Assembly (NCBI GenBank): GCA_016783285.1
Contig: JADHWW010000071.1
Span: 1 to 10,448 of the forward strand
From: Anaerolineae bacterium
GTDB lineage: Bacteria; Chloroflexota; Anaerolineae; B4-G1
Length of the DNA stretch: 10,448 bases
Direction of reading: 5' to 3'
The notes below the pieces were generated by a model. It did not search any database. It was not told the origin of the DNA and saw only the letters and a program-made list of their open reading frames with translations. Shown here piece after piece: positions 1 to 6,416 of this stretch (its first letter is position 1; every line of letters begins with the position of its first letter). A program made the position numbers and the translations under genes.

Positions 1-360
1 AGCAAGTTTGTCCTCGTTGCAAGGATAATTGCAAGACAGATTTACTCAATATCGCATATGCCGGTATATCATCGACGAACCCCCAGATGTAGGGGGGAGA
101 TAATTAGTTTTACAAAATTTCTATTACGCGAATGACGAGTTATTACTCAGGCATAACCAGGAACACAGAGCTGCGCAGAGGGTGCATAGAGTTTCGCGGA
201 GAGAAAAAAGGTTGCCCGTAATACCATGTTCCAGCAAAGAATACAGCGTTTGCATACGGGCTATCTCCCTATCTCTCTCTGTGGTTCTCTGTGTCTTCTC
301 CGTGTAACTCTGTGTAACGACTGCTGGACTGAACAGTTACGATGCGCCCATCTCTTTTCC
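1..360. other. Gene-free left edge
   Basis: I see no convincing coding region here. The first 150 bases are AT-rich compared with the rest of the window. The only small open frame, starting near 226, runs through repeat DNA and across the antitoxin gene in another frame, so it is not credible. The stretch contains the cacagag-type inverted repeats listed separately. A weak five-base-pair C/G stem lies at 80-84 and 92-96, without a convincing T tract. Confidence 0.6.
159..316. repeat. Inverted pair of cacagag-type repeats
   Basis: The segment 159-206 contains degenerate repeats of the form cacagag/cgcagag/cgcggag. The segment 271-316 contains the same kind of unit in the opposite orientation (ctctgtg, ctccgtg). 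Together they make an imperfect inverted structure around a spacer of about 65 bases. The unit resembles short intergenic repeats common in repeat-rich bacteria such as Chloroflexota; that comparison is from memory. No coding function is proposed. Confidence 0.5.
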
Positions 361-389
361 TTGACTCGCACCATCGGATGTGATACAAT
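361..389 (+). promoter_or_regulatory. Sigma70-type promoter of toxin-antitoxin module 1
   Basis: A TTGACT box at 361-366 is followed by exactly 17 bases and a TACAAT box at 384-389, close to the sigma70 consensus. It lies 45 bases before the proposed antitoxin start. The inverted repeat at 389-418 begins at the last base of the -10 box, so a protein bound there should block transcription initiation. Confidence 0.65.
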
Positions 390-418
390 AGCACAAGAAT
401 ATGGCATAACTTGTGCTA
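389..418. promoter_or_regulatory. Probable autoregulatory operator of module 1
   Basis: Perfect nine-base inverted repeat: tagcacaag at 389-397 and cttgtgcta at 410-418, with 12 bases between. The arms repeat at a 21-base distance, two helical turns. The site covers the expected transcription start. Phd/YefM antitoxins usually repress their own operons through such palindromes, so this is the likely Phd binding site. The same geometry recurs in front of the second module. Confidence 0.6.
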
Positions 419-433
419 ATCTGGAGGCTAAAA

Positions 434-730
434 GTGACCTGGACCGTACAGACCACGGACTTGCGGCGGCGGGCACGGGACATCCTCGACCGTGTCCGGT
501 TGAAACAGGAGCCAGTAATCATCCGAAGTTACGATACACCCCAGGCGGTTCTCATTCCCTATGAGGAATTCCAGGACTATGTGGAATGGCGGGCGGCTAA
601 TGAGAAGCGAGCAGCCTGGCTGGCCGAACTGCAACGCATTGCTGAGGAGGTGAGCGCTCGCGCTGCCTTTTCTGAGGATGAGGCCGCTTCTTTAGTAGCC
701 GAGGCGATCCAGGCGACACGGGGCGGCTGA
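434..730 (+). CDS. Phd/YefM-family antitoxin
   Basis: A 98-residue antitoxin of the Phd/YefM type, expected to bind and neutralise the PIN ribonuclease encoded next and to repress the operon. The N-terminal half has the Phd DNA-binding pattern: a TTDLRRRARDILDRV helix, then EPVIIRSYDTPQAVLIPYEEF. The C-terminal half is a charged helix (EKRAAWLAELQRIAEEV) of the kind that wraps around the toxin. I chose the GTG at 434 because GGAGG stands six bases before it (423-427). An in-frame GTG at 413 lies inside the operator and has no ribosome site. The stop overlaps the toxin start (TGATG at 728-732), so translation is coupled. The family is certain enough; the binding partner is inferred from position. 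Confidence 0.85.
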   Translation: MTWTVQTTDLRRRARDILDRVRLKQEPVIIRSYDTPQAVLIPYEEFQDYVEWRAANEKRAAWLAELQRIAEEVSARAAFSEDEAASLVAEAIQATRGG

Positions 731-1146
731 TGCGCGCCGTGGTGGACACTAACGTCCTGGTCAGTTATCTGATCACCCATCGTCCTCCGATATCCGAGTT
801 GATAGATGTCCACCTGGCACGCGGCGATTTCGTGTTGCTGACCTCTTCCGTACTGCTGGAGGAACTGGACAGGGTGTTGCAGTACCCCAGGCTCCATCGT
901 TACTACGACGCCGAGACCCGCCTCCGCTTCGTTGCTCTTGTCGCCGCCCTGGGCGAGATGGCGGACTTGCCCGAGGAAGTACCCCGCATCTGCCGTGATC
1001 CGGACGACGACTGGGTCATCGCCTGTGCCGTCGCCGGGGAGGCCCACGTCATCGTCAGCGGCGACCGGGACTTGCTAGACCTGGGCCAGGTCGGTCACAT
1101 CCCCATCGTTTCCGCCCGCCAGTTCCTGGCGCGGCTAGTGGCATAG
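730..1146 (+). CDS. PIN-domain toxin (putative ribonuclease)
   Basis: A 138-residue single-domain PIN protein of the COG1569 type, the toxin of a type II module, predicted to be a Mg2+-dependent ribonuclease. Acidic residues expected for the metal site are present: D6 in VVDTNVLVS, E44/E45 in LLEELDRVL, D94 in DPDDDWVIACA, and D112 in VSGDRDLL. The length is normal for the family and nothing appears broken, so the toxin is probably active. Its ATG overlaps the antitoxin stop. The stop at 1144-1146 is only ten bases before adenine deaminase, whose ribosome site AGGAGG overlaps the last two bases of this gene's stop codon, implying one transcript. The target RNA cannot be told from sequence. 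Confidence 0.88.
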   Translation: MRAVVDTNVLVSYLITHRPPISELIDVHLARGDFVLLTSSVLLEELDRVLQYPRLHRYYDAETRLRFVALVAALGEMADLPEEVPRICRDPDDDWVIACAVAGEAHVIVSGDRDLLDLGQVGHIPIVSARQFLARLVA

Positions 1147-1156
1147 GAGGTATCCA

Positions 1157-2875
1157 ATGAAACTAACCCAGTTTCTCCCCATCGCCCGAGGCGACGAGCC
1201 CGCCGACCTGGTGCTCCGCAACGGGCGTCTGATCAACGTCTTCACCGGCGAGATTGTCGAGACCGACATGGCTATCGCCGGGGACCGTATCGTCGGGGTA
1301 GGGCCCGATTACGAGGCCAGGGACGAGATGGACCTGGGCGGGCGTTACGTCTGTCCCGGCCTCATCGACGCCCACGTCCACATCGAATCCTCGATGGTCA
1401 CCCCACCCCAATTTGCCCGCGCCGTCGTGCCGCGCGGCACCACCACCGCCGTCACCGACCCCCACGAGATCGCCAACGTGGCCGGGGCCGACGGCATCCG
1501 CTATATGCTGGCCGCCTCTGAGGGGCTGCCGCTGACCGTCTACGTCAATCTTCCCTCCTGCGTCCCAGCCACCCACATGGGCACCGCCGGGGCAGAATTG
1601 GCCGCCGGCGACCTGCTCCCCCTGACCGACCTGCCCCGCGTAACGGGCCTGGCCGAGTTCATGAACGTGCCAGGGGCGGTCCTGGGACTGCCAGGCGCGC
1701 TGGAGAGACTGGTCGCTTTCCAGGGCTACGTCATTGATGGCCACGCTCCTGGCGTGAGCGGCAAGTGGCTCCAGGCCTACATCGGCGCTGGCCCCGGATC
1801 CGACCACGAGTCAACGACCGCCGACGAGATGCTGGAGAAACTACGGCTGGGGATGGTCGTCTTCATCCGCGAGTCTACTGCCGCCAAGAACCTGCGGGCG
1901 CTCGTGCCAGCCGTCACCCCCCAGAACAGCCGCCGCTGCGCCTTCTGCACCGACGACCGTCACCCGGCGGATCTGCTGGACGAGGGCCACATAGATCACC
2001 TGATCCGCCTGGCGGTCGCCGAGGGACTCGATCCCATCACCGCCATCCAAATGGCGACCCTCAACGCTGCCGAGTGGTTCCGGCTGCATGACCGGGGAGC
2101 GATCGCCCCGGGCAAGCGGGCCGACCTGGTCATCTTCTCCAACCTGAAGGATTTCCACGCCGAGATGGTCTTCGCCGGCGGGGCACTAGTCGCGCAGGAT
2201 GGCGCCCCGGTCGGCGACTGGCTCACCCCCGTCGTGGACGACACGTGCGTACGCGACACAGTGCACGTGGAATGGGAGCGCCTTGATTTTGCCATCCCCG
2301 CCCAGGGAGAGCGCGTGCGCGTCATCGGCGTCGTCCCCGACCAGGTCGTCACCGAGCACCTGGTCGAACCGGCAAAGGTGGTGAACGGTCTGGCGGTGGC
2401 CGACCCGGAGCGGGACCTGCTCAAGATGGCGGTGATCGAACGGCACCGGGACACCGGCAACGTTGGCCTGGGGTTCATACGCGGACTGGGACTGAGGCGC
2501 GGCGCGCTGGCCGGGAGCGTGGGCCACGACGCTCACAACCTGACCGTCGCCGGCTGTGACGACATGTCGATGAAAACCGCCGCCCGCGCCGTGGGCGACC
2601 TGGGCGGGGGGCTGGTCGCCGCTGCCGGGGAGGAGGTGCTGGGCTCCCTGCCGCTGCCCATCGGCGGCCTGATGTCCGACCAGCCGGTGGAGACCGTCCG
2701 CCAGCAGATGGACTGGCTGGTGGAGACCGCCAAGAGCCTCGGCTCCTCCCTGCACGATCCCTTTATGACCCTGGGCTTCCTGGCGCTGGAGGTCATCCCG
2801 GCCCTCAAACTGACCGACCAGGGGCTGGTGGATGTGGAGAGGTTTGACTTTGTGCCGTTGTTTGCGGAGGAGTAG
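1157..2875 (+). CDS. ade: Adenine deaminase
   Basis: A 572-residue amidohydrolase that converts adenine to hypoxanthine and ammonia (EC 3.5.4.2) in purine salvage; cytoplasmic. Visible family marks are the metal-binding IDAHVHIESSM (H73, H75), DPHEIANVAG (101-110), DGHAPG (H195), SDHE (D216-E218) and FCTDDRHP (D266, D267), all in the TIM-barrel domain. DRGAIAPGKRADLV at 312-325 closes the composite beta-sandwich. The C-terminal domain typical of bacterial adenine deaminases is also present: GNVGLGFIRG (435-444) and GSVGHDAHN (453-461). The length matches the family. AGGAGG at 1145-1150 fixes the ATG six bases later. The gene follows the PIN toxin by ten bases with no clear promoter of its own, so it may be read from the toxin-antitoxin promoter. 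Its stop codon lies inside a repeat hairpin. Confidence 0.95.
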   Translation: MKLTQFLPIARGDEPADLVLRNGRLINVFTGEIVETDMAIAGDRIVGVGPDYEARDEMDLGGRYVCPGLIDAHVHIESSMVTPPQFARAVVPRGTTTAVTDPHEIANVAGADGIRYMLAASEGLPLTVYVNLPSCVPATHMGTAGAELAAGDLLPLTDLPRVTGLAEFMNVPGAVLGLPGALERLVAFQGYVIDGHAPGVSGKWLQAYIGAGPGSDHESTTADEMLEKLRLGMVVFIRESTAAKNLRALVPAVTPQNSRRCAFCTDDRHPADLLDEGHIDHLIRLAVAEGLDPITAIQMATLNAAEWFRLHDRGAIAPGKRADLVIFSNLKDFHAEMVFAGGALVAQDGAPVGDWLTPVVDDTCVRDTVHVEWERLDFAIPAQGERVRVIGVVPDQVVTEHLVEPAKVVNGLAVADPERDLLKMAVIERHRDTGNVGLGFIRGLGLRRGALAGSVGHDAHNLTVAGCDDMSMKTAARAVGDLGGGLVAAAGEEVLGSLPLPIGGLMSDQPVETVRQQMDWLVETAKSLGSSLHDPFMTLGFLALEVIPALKLTDQGLVDVERFDFVPLFAEE

Positions 2876-2931
2876 ATGAGTAAACGAGGAAGGAGTAAAT
2901 GAGGACTTCTTGCCTCATCTACTCATCTACT
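2871..2931. repeat. Repeat hairpin overlapping the ade stop codon
   Basis: Two perfect 12-base arms, agtagatgagta at 2871-2882 and tactcatctact at 2920-2931, form an inverted repeat. An alternative inner stem pairs 2893-2904 with 2913-2924 with one mismatch. The arms are built from gatgagta-type units. The ade stop codon (2873-2875) is inside the left arm. It could work as a terminator for ade, but there is no T tract, and it ends ten bases before the next promoter. Confidence 0.6.
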
Positions 2932-2940
2932 CACGAGGGA

Positions 2941-2968
2941 TTGACACTCCCCATTTCGGTGTTATAAT
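2941..2968 (+). promoter_or_regulatory. Near-consensus sigma70 promoter of module 2
   Basis: Perfect hexamers, TTGACA at 2941-2946 and TATAAT at 2963-2968, spaced by 16 bases. A second TATAAT at 2972-2977 is 25 bases from the -35 box and too far to pair with it well. The strong promoter reads into the second antitoxin 43 bases downstream. The operator at 2966-2996 covers the end of the -10 box, so strength is probably held in check by repression. Confidence 0.75.
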
Positions 2969-2996
2969 TGATATAATGCACCCAACTATATCAATT
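2966..2996. promoter_or_regulatory. Probable autoregulatory operator of module 2
   Basis: Perfect ten-base inverted repeat: aattgatata at 2966-2975 and tatatcaatt at 2987-2996, with 11 bases between. It overlaps the -10 box and the expected transcription start. Arm-to-arm distance is 21 bases, the same as in the first module, though the sequence is entirely different. This fits two Phd-type repressors of similar build but separate specificity. Confidence 0.68.
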
Positions 2997-3010
2997 GAGA
3001 AGGAGATACG

Positions 3011-3316
3011 ATGGAGAGTGTAGTCGGCGCAATGGAGGCCCGCAGGAACCTCGGGCGATTGCTGGAGGAGACGTACTATCGGGGTGACGTTTTTATCATC
3101 CAGCGAGCCACGAAGCCGATGGCTGTGCTGGTGCCCCTTGCACAGTACCGCCAGTGGCAGATGCGGCGGGAACAGTTTCTTGCCCTGATTGACCAGGTGC
3201 AAGAGCGCACTCGTCAGGAGCCTGTCACAGAACTGGAGGACGCCATTGCTGAGGCCGTGGCTGCCGCCAAACAGGCTGAGCGAGGCGTTGCGAATCCTGA
3301 AGCGAGAGAGTCCTAA
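3011..3316 (+). CDS. Phd/YefM-family antitoxin
   Basis: A 101-residue antitoxin for the PIN toxin that follows. The N-terminal part shows the Phd fold pattern: SVVGAMEARRNLGRLLEETYYRGDVFIIQRATKPMAVLVP, with an alpha helix and then the beta hairpin of the dimerisation/DNA-binding domain. The remainder is a long charged, Ala-rich helix (about 55-95) expected to bind the toxin. ATG at 3011 is preceded by AAGGAG at 3000-3005, five bases away. TAATG at 3314-3318 overlaps its stop with the toxin start. It is only distantly similar to the first antitoxin, so the modules are not a recent duplication. Autoregulation through the adjacent palindrome is inferred. Confidence 0.85.
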   Translation: MESVVGAMEARRNLGRLLEETYYRGDVFIIQRATKPMAVLVPLAQYRQWQMRREQFLALIDQVQERTRQEPVTELEDAIAEAVAAAKQAERGVANPEARES

Positions 3317-3762
3317 TGCGCGTCGTGCTGGATGCCAACCAGTTCGTCAGCGCGGTACTTGTGCCGGTCGGCCGCCCGGCGCAGATTCTGCAGGCCTGGC
3401 GTGCGGGCCATTTCGAACTGGTGCTTTCGCCAGCCATCCTTGCCGAGGTACGCCGTGTGCTCCTCTACCCGCGCCTGCAGCGGAAGCACGGCTGGGGTGA
3501 GGTACAGGTAGACGATTTCCTGGCTGGCATCACGTCCGCGGTCACACTGACACCTGGCACGCTCTCTGTTCAGGCCATCCCTGACGACCCCACCGACGAC
3601 AAGTACGTTGCCTGTGCCTTGGAAGCCGGGGCCGAGTACATCGTCAGCGGTGACAAACACCTCATCCAATTGCAGTCCTACCAGGGCGTTGAAATCGTCA
3701 CCCCAGCCTTCTTCATTGAGCACGTCCTGGTGCAAGTAGAGCGGAAGAATGGGACATCGTGA
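3316..3762 (+). CDS. PIN-domain toxin (putative ribonuclease)
   Basis: A 148-residue PIN-domain protein of the COG1569 type, likely a metal-dependent ribonuclease. The acidic active-site set is complete: D6 in VVLDANQFVS, E44 in ILAEVRRVLLYPRL, D94/D95 in DPTDDKYVACA, and D113 in VSGDKHLI. The first toxin in this window has the same layout (VLQYPRL, DPDDDWVIACA, VSGDRDLL) but differs at many positions. Translation is coupled to the antitoxin by the TAATG overlap. The stop overlaps the GTG of a small membrane protein (GTGA at 3759-3762), so the operon may be three genes long. The RNA target is not predictable. Confidence 0.87.
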   Translation: MRVVLDANQFVSAVLVPVGRPAQILQAWRAGHFELVLSPAILAEVRRVLLYPRLQRKHGWGEVQVDDFLAGITSAVTLTPGTLSVQAIPDDPTDDKYVACALEAGAEYIVSGDKHLIQLQSYQGVEIVTPAFFIEHVLVQVERKNGTS

Positions 3763-3992
3763 AGGACAGCCCTGGTGAACCAACCGACCTGCGCGCTCAA
3801 CGCCGGCGTGAGCAGCGGCGGCTTTTCTGGATCGTCGCCGCCTTCCTGGTCGTCGGCGGCAGCATCGCCATCGCGCTAGTCTATGGTCCGCAGGCCGCCG
3901 CGCTGGGCCTGGGGTGCCTGCTGGCTGGCGCAGGCGTTCTGGGTCTACTGTGGCTCATCCTGCTCCTTATGGAGCGGTTGGCAGGACGGTAG
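3759..3992 (+). CDS. Small two-helix membrane protein
   Basis: A 77-residue protein of unknown function. Residues 1-22 are polar and basic (RAQRRREQRR), followed by two hydrophobic segments at about 23-42 and 46-71, a helical hairpin with both ends probably in the cytoplasm by the positive-inside rule. The GTG start overlaps the PIN toxin stop by four bases, so it depends on coupled translation; no separate ribosome site is needed. I recognise no family. It could be an accessory of the toxin-antitoxin operon or simply a passenger. The tight overlap and clean membrane pattern support a real gene. Confidence 0.65.
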   Translation: MKDSPGEPTDLRAQRRREQRRLFWIVAAFLVVGGSIAIALVYGPQAAALGLGCLLAGAGVLGLLWLILLLMERLAGR

Positions 3993-4047
3993 GATCAGCC
4001 ACCTGTGGAATATGCGAGTATGGCACAGAAACACTGGGAGGTGGGCA

Positions 4048-4659
4048 ATGGGTCTGATAATGAATCAACTGACAGATACGGTTCCTATCCCCGAACGTCA
4101 ACTGTACGAATGGTTTGTCGAACAGCGGTGGAACGAAGAATTGTACCTGGCCCTGGCCAATAATCGCAATAGTCTGGTCGATCTATCGGATGGAAAGGTG
4201 ATGATTCACGCCATGCTGACACCAGCACATCAAAGTATAGTGGGCAACCTGTATACCATGCTGCGCCAGTATGGAGAGCGTGGTGTGCGAGGCCGGGCCT
4301 ACACAGCCCCGATGCCGGTGCGCCTCTGGCCCGGCAAATTCCGCGAACCCGATCTCGTGTACTATCGGGCAGAGCACCTGGATCGTGTTGGCGAGCAGTT
4401 CGGTGGCCCTCCTGACCTGGTAGCCGAAGTACTCTCCCCGTCCACGCGGGGGTTGGACACAGGAACCAAAACGGAGGAGTACGCCTTGGCCGAAATTCCA
4501 GAGTATTGGCTGCTGGACCCCGAGGCCCAAACCGTCACCGTGTACGTGCTGGCAGAGGGGCGTTATCACTTCGTTGCACTGTACCGCCCCGGCGAACGTG
4601 TCTGTTCCGAAACGCTCGACGCCCTTGTCGTTCAGATAGACGACCTGTTCCAGGAATAG
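4048..4659 (+). CDS. Uma2-family endonuclease-fold protein
   Basis: A 203-residue Uma2 (DUF820) protein with the PD-(D/E)XK nuclease fold. These genes are multiplied in cyanobacteria and Chloroflexota; the biological role is not established. Family marks are GKVMIHAMLTPAH near 49-61, REPDLVYY with D102, PDLVAEVLSPSTRGLD with E127, K141 a few residues later, and IPEYWLLDPE at 150-159. I start at the ATG at 4048 because GGGAGG (4036-4041) lies six bases upstream. The frame is open further left, but that part overlaps the membrane protein gene in another frame and lacks the family pattern. The gene is apparently intact. It sits 55 bases after the membrane protein and may be separately transcribed. 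Confidence 0.85.
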   Translation: MGLIMNQLTDTVPIPERQLYEWFVEQRWNEELYLALANNRNSLVDLSDGKVMIHAMLTPAHQSIVGNLYTMLRQYGERGVRGRAYTAPMPVRLWPGKFREPDLVYYRAEHLDRVGEQFGGPPDLVAEVLSPSTRGLDTGTKTEEYALAEIPEYWLLDPEAQTVTVYVLAEGRYHFVALYRPGERVCSETLDALVVQIDDLFQE

Positions 4660-4665
4660 TGGTCA

Positions 4666-4788
4666 GTGAGCATTGAGGGAGTAGATTGTTTGCTGGCCCT
4701 CCTGCCCACCCGCCTGGCCCGCCGGATAGACCAGGCCATCCGCAGCCGGCCCCCAGAAGGGTTGGGCAAACCGTTTGTGCAAGAGTGA
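4666..4788 (+). CDS. Possible 40-residue small ORF or gene remnant
   Basis: A GTG-started frame encodes 40 residues that look protein-like: a hydrophobic CLLALLPTRLARRID segment, then a basic part ending in GLGKPFVQE. There is no good ribosome site, and the frame begins seven bases after the Uma2 stop. It could be a small protein, the tail of a lost gene, or chance. I recognise no family. Confidence 0.2.
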   Translation: MSIEGVDCLLALLPTRLARRIDQAIRSRPPEGLGKPFVQE

Positions 4789-4808
4789 CCTGACGGTCTA
4801 GGCAGTGC

Positions 4809-4831
4809 AGGGACGGAGTGACCCCGCCCCT
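4809..4831. repeat. GC-rich imperfect palindrome between convergent genes
   Basis: Arms 4809-4819 and 4821-4831 form a palindrome centred on 4820. Read as plus-strand RNA, two positions (4813/4827, 4817/4823) are A-C mismatches. Read as minus-strand RNA, the same positions become G-U pairs, so the hairpin is continuous only in the dodecin direction. It lies 20 bases after the dodecin stop. It may end or stabilise the 3' end of the minus-strand operon, but there is no T tract. It also resembles dispersed short palindromic repeats. Confidence 0.45.
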
Positions 4832-4850
4832 ACTCGCGACGGGCCCCGGC

Positions 4851-5066
4851 TCAGTCGCCGTCCTGGTACTTGAAGGAGACCTTCACCCTCGCCCGGTAGG
4901 CAACAACCTTGCCATCGTCGAGCTGCATGTCCTGCTCGACGACTTCGGCGATGCGCAGATCCCGCAGGCTCTTCGCAGCCCTCTCGACGGCGGCCGCGGC
5001 CGCCTTCTCCCACGACTCGGTGCTGGTCCCGACCAGCTCGATCACCTTGTAGACACTCTCGGCCAT
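4851..5066 (-). CDS. Dodecin-like protein, non-flavin (calcium-dodecin) type
   Basis: A 71-residue dodecin, a small beta-alpha-beta-beta protein that forms hollow dodecamers. MAESVYKVIELVGTSTESWE at the start and a closing VSFKYQ strand are typical. The ATG at 5066 is chosen because all conserved sequence starts there and a GGGGAG ribosome site precedes it; the longer open frame upstream has no family similarity. Flavin-binding dodecins carry a tryptophan in the second strand (pattern LDWFEV), which stacks on flavin. Here the place reads LRIAEV, with isoleucine 39. The SWE and RIAEVVEQDM segments resemble mycobacterial calcium dodecin Rv0379 as I remember it, so flavin storage is unlikely. 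It lies 76 bases after the thiolase gene and could be the last gene of that operon. Confidence 0.9.
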   Translation of the reverse strand: MAESVYKVIELVGTSTESWEKAAAAAVERAAKSLRDLRIAEVVEQDMQLDDGKVVAYRARVKVSFKYQDGD

Positions 5067-5142
5067 TTCGCTCCCCTTTCGCCAGAACCGACGCGGCGAA
5101 CCCGCACCGTCATTCTGGCCAATCCCTTTGCTGTCGGCCAAA

Positions 5143-6351
5143 CTAGTCTCCGTACCGGCCAACAATCGTGACACTGCACACGTTCATATAGGGCATCCCA
5201 CCCAGGTTATGGGTGAGGCCGTAGCGGGGACTGTCCAGTTGCCGCTCGCCAGCCCGTCCCTGCAGTTGGAGGTACATCTCGTACAACATGCGCAGCCCCG
5301 AGGCGCCAATGGGATGGCCGAAACATTTCAGCCCACCGTCGGGCTGGCAGGGAAGCGGGCCGTCCAGATTGAAGAACCCTTCCAAGACATCCCTGGTGGC
5401 CCCGCCCCGTTCGGAGATATGCAGATCTTCCATGGTCACCAACTCGGTGATGGAGAAACAGTCGTGCGCTTCCATCATGCTGATCTCCTCTCGCGGGTTG
5501 GTGATGCCCGCTTCCTCGTAGGCTATAGTGCTGCACTTGGAGGTGGTGACAAAGTGGTCTCCGTCCCAGTCGTTGTAGCCCATCTCTTCTCCACTGCTGA
5601 GCGCCAACTGGAGCGCCTTGACGGTGACGAAATCCTTCTTCCCCAGGCCCGTGGCGATGTCGGGGGTGGTGACGATGGCACAGGCGGCGCCGTCGCTCAC
5701 ACCGCAGCAATCGAACAACCCCAGGGGGTAAGCGATAATAGGGGCGGCCAATATCCGCTCGACGGTGACCGCCTTGCGCAGGTGAGCCTTGGGGTTCAGG
5801 ACAGCGTTGGCGTGGCTCTTGGCGGAGACGTGGGCCATGGCGTTTTTCAGCTCTTCAAGCGGGATTCCGTGCTTCGCTGCGTAGGCGGTGGCCAACTGGG
5901 CGAAGGCTCCGGGCGCGGTCACGTTGGGCATCCACTGCCAGGTCAACGTCCCAGCGCCGGAGCCCCAGTTGGGCAAGCCTCCGTAGCCGATATCTTTGAG
6001 TTTCTCCACGCCCAGAGCCAGGGCGATGTCGTACGCGCCCGAGGCCACGGCGTAGCAGGCCCCGCGAAAGGCCTCCGTCCCTGTGGCGCAGAAGTTTTCG
6101 ACGCGAGTCACCGGGATCCTGGGCAACCGCAGGGTCATAGAGAGCGGCAGCGCGCTCTTGCCGACGCTGATCTCCTCAAAGCAGGTGCCCAGCCAGGCAG
6201 CCTGGATCTCCTTCCGGTCAATCCCGGCGTCCTCCACCGCCTCTTCGAACGTTTCGACCATCAACTCCTCGGACCCCACGTCCCAACGTTCACCAAACTT
6301 GGTGCAACCCATGCCGATGATGGCGACTTTGTCTCGAATTCCTGTGGCCAT
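5143..6351 (-). CDS. SCPx-type thiolase (acetyl-CoA acetyltransferase family)
   Basis: A 402-residue thiolase of the SCPx/archaeal type. It may join or cleave acyl-CoA by Claisen chemistry; the substrate is unknown. The expected nucleophile is C88 in ENFCATG, with EAHDCFSITE (H296), CFGHPIGASG (H346) and HNLGG (H381). The C-terminal CxG cysteine of classic biosynthetic thiolases is replaced by the HNLGG motif, as usual in this subfamily. The length is normal. ATG at 6351 has a GAGGAG-type ribosome site upstream. Thiolases of this group work in complexes with a DUF35 protein; the DUF35 domain here is in the fused gene upstream, separated by the four-helix gene. Alternatives are thiolytic beta-oxidation, acetoacetyl-CoA formation, or retro-aldol cleavage as in Ltp2-DUF35, though the retained cysteine favours thiolase chemistry. 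Confidence 0.9.
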   Translation of the reverse strand: MATGIRDKVAIIGMGCTKFGERWDVGSEELMVETFEEAVEDAGIDRKEIQAAWLGTCFEEISVGKSALPLSMTLRLPRIPVTRVENFCATGTEAFRGACYAVASGAYDIALALGVEKLKDIGYGGLPNWGSGAGTLTWQWMPNVTAPGAFAQLATAYAAKHGIPLEELKNAMAHVSAKSHANAVLNPKAHLRKAVTVERILAAPIIAYPLGLFDCCGVSDGAACAIVTTPDIATGLGKKDFVTVKALQLALSSGEEMGYNDWDGDHFVTTSKCSTIAYEEAGITNPREEISMMEAHDCFSITELVTMEDLHISERGGATRDVLEGFFNLDGPLPCQPDGGLKCFGHPIGASGLRMLYEMYLQLQGRAGERQLDSPRYGLTHNLGGMPYMNVCSVTIVGRYGD

Positions 6352-6397
6352 AGTTCTCTCTCCTCGTCTATGTCTTTGAGATAGCAGGTGACTTCTG

Positions 6398-6416
6398 CGT
6401 GAAACGTGAAACGTGA
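6398..6416 (+). repeat. Left 19-bp inverted repeat of the four-helix cassette
   Basis: Two full cgtgaaa heptamers and a partial third. The exact reverse complement stands at 6935-6953. The arm ends at the base before the four-helix stop codon (6417-6419). Confidence 0.75.

Noticed and set aside
80..97. Possible terminator (C5/G5 stem)
   Set aside because: Only five pairs, no solid T tract, and no upstream gene visible in the window.
413..433. Upstream GTG start for the first antitoxin
   Set aside because: It lies in the operator arm without a ribosome site; GGAGG at 423-427 serves the GTG at 434.
226..564. 112-codon plus-strand frame at the left edge
   Set aside because: It crosses repeat DNA, the module 1 promoter and operator, and the antitoxin gene in another frame.
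1163..2808. Several minus-strand open frames opposite ade
   Set aside because: Ade is complete with all motifs; the opposite frames are Gly/His/Arg-rich shadows.
5128..6384. 418-codon open frame on the plus strand
   Set aside because: It is antisense to the thiolase, whose motifs are complete; it has no recognisable domain and arises from GC-rich codon bias.
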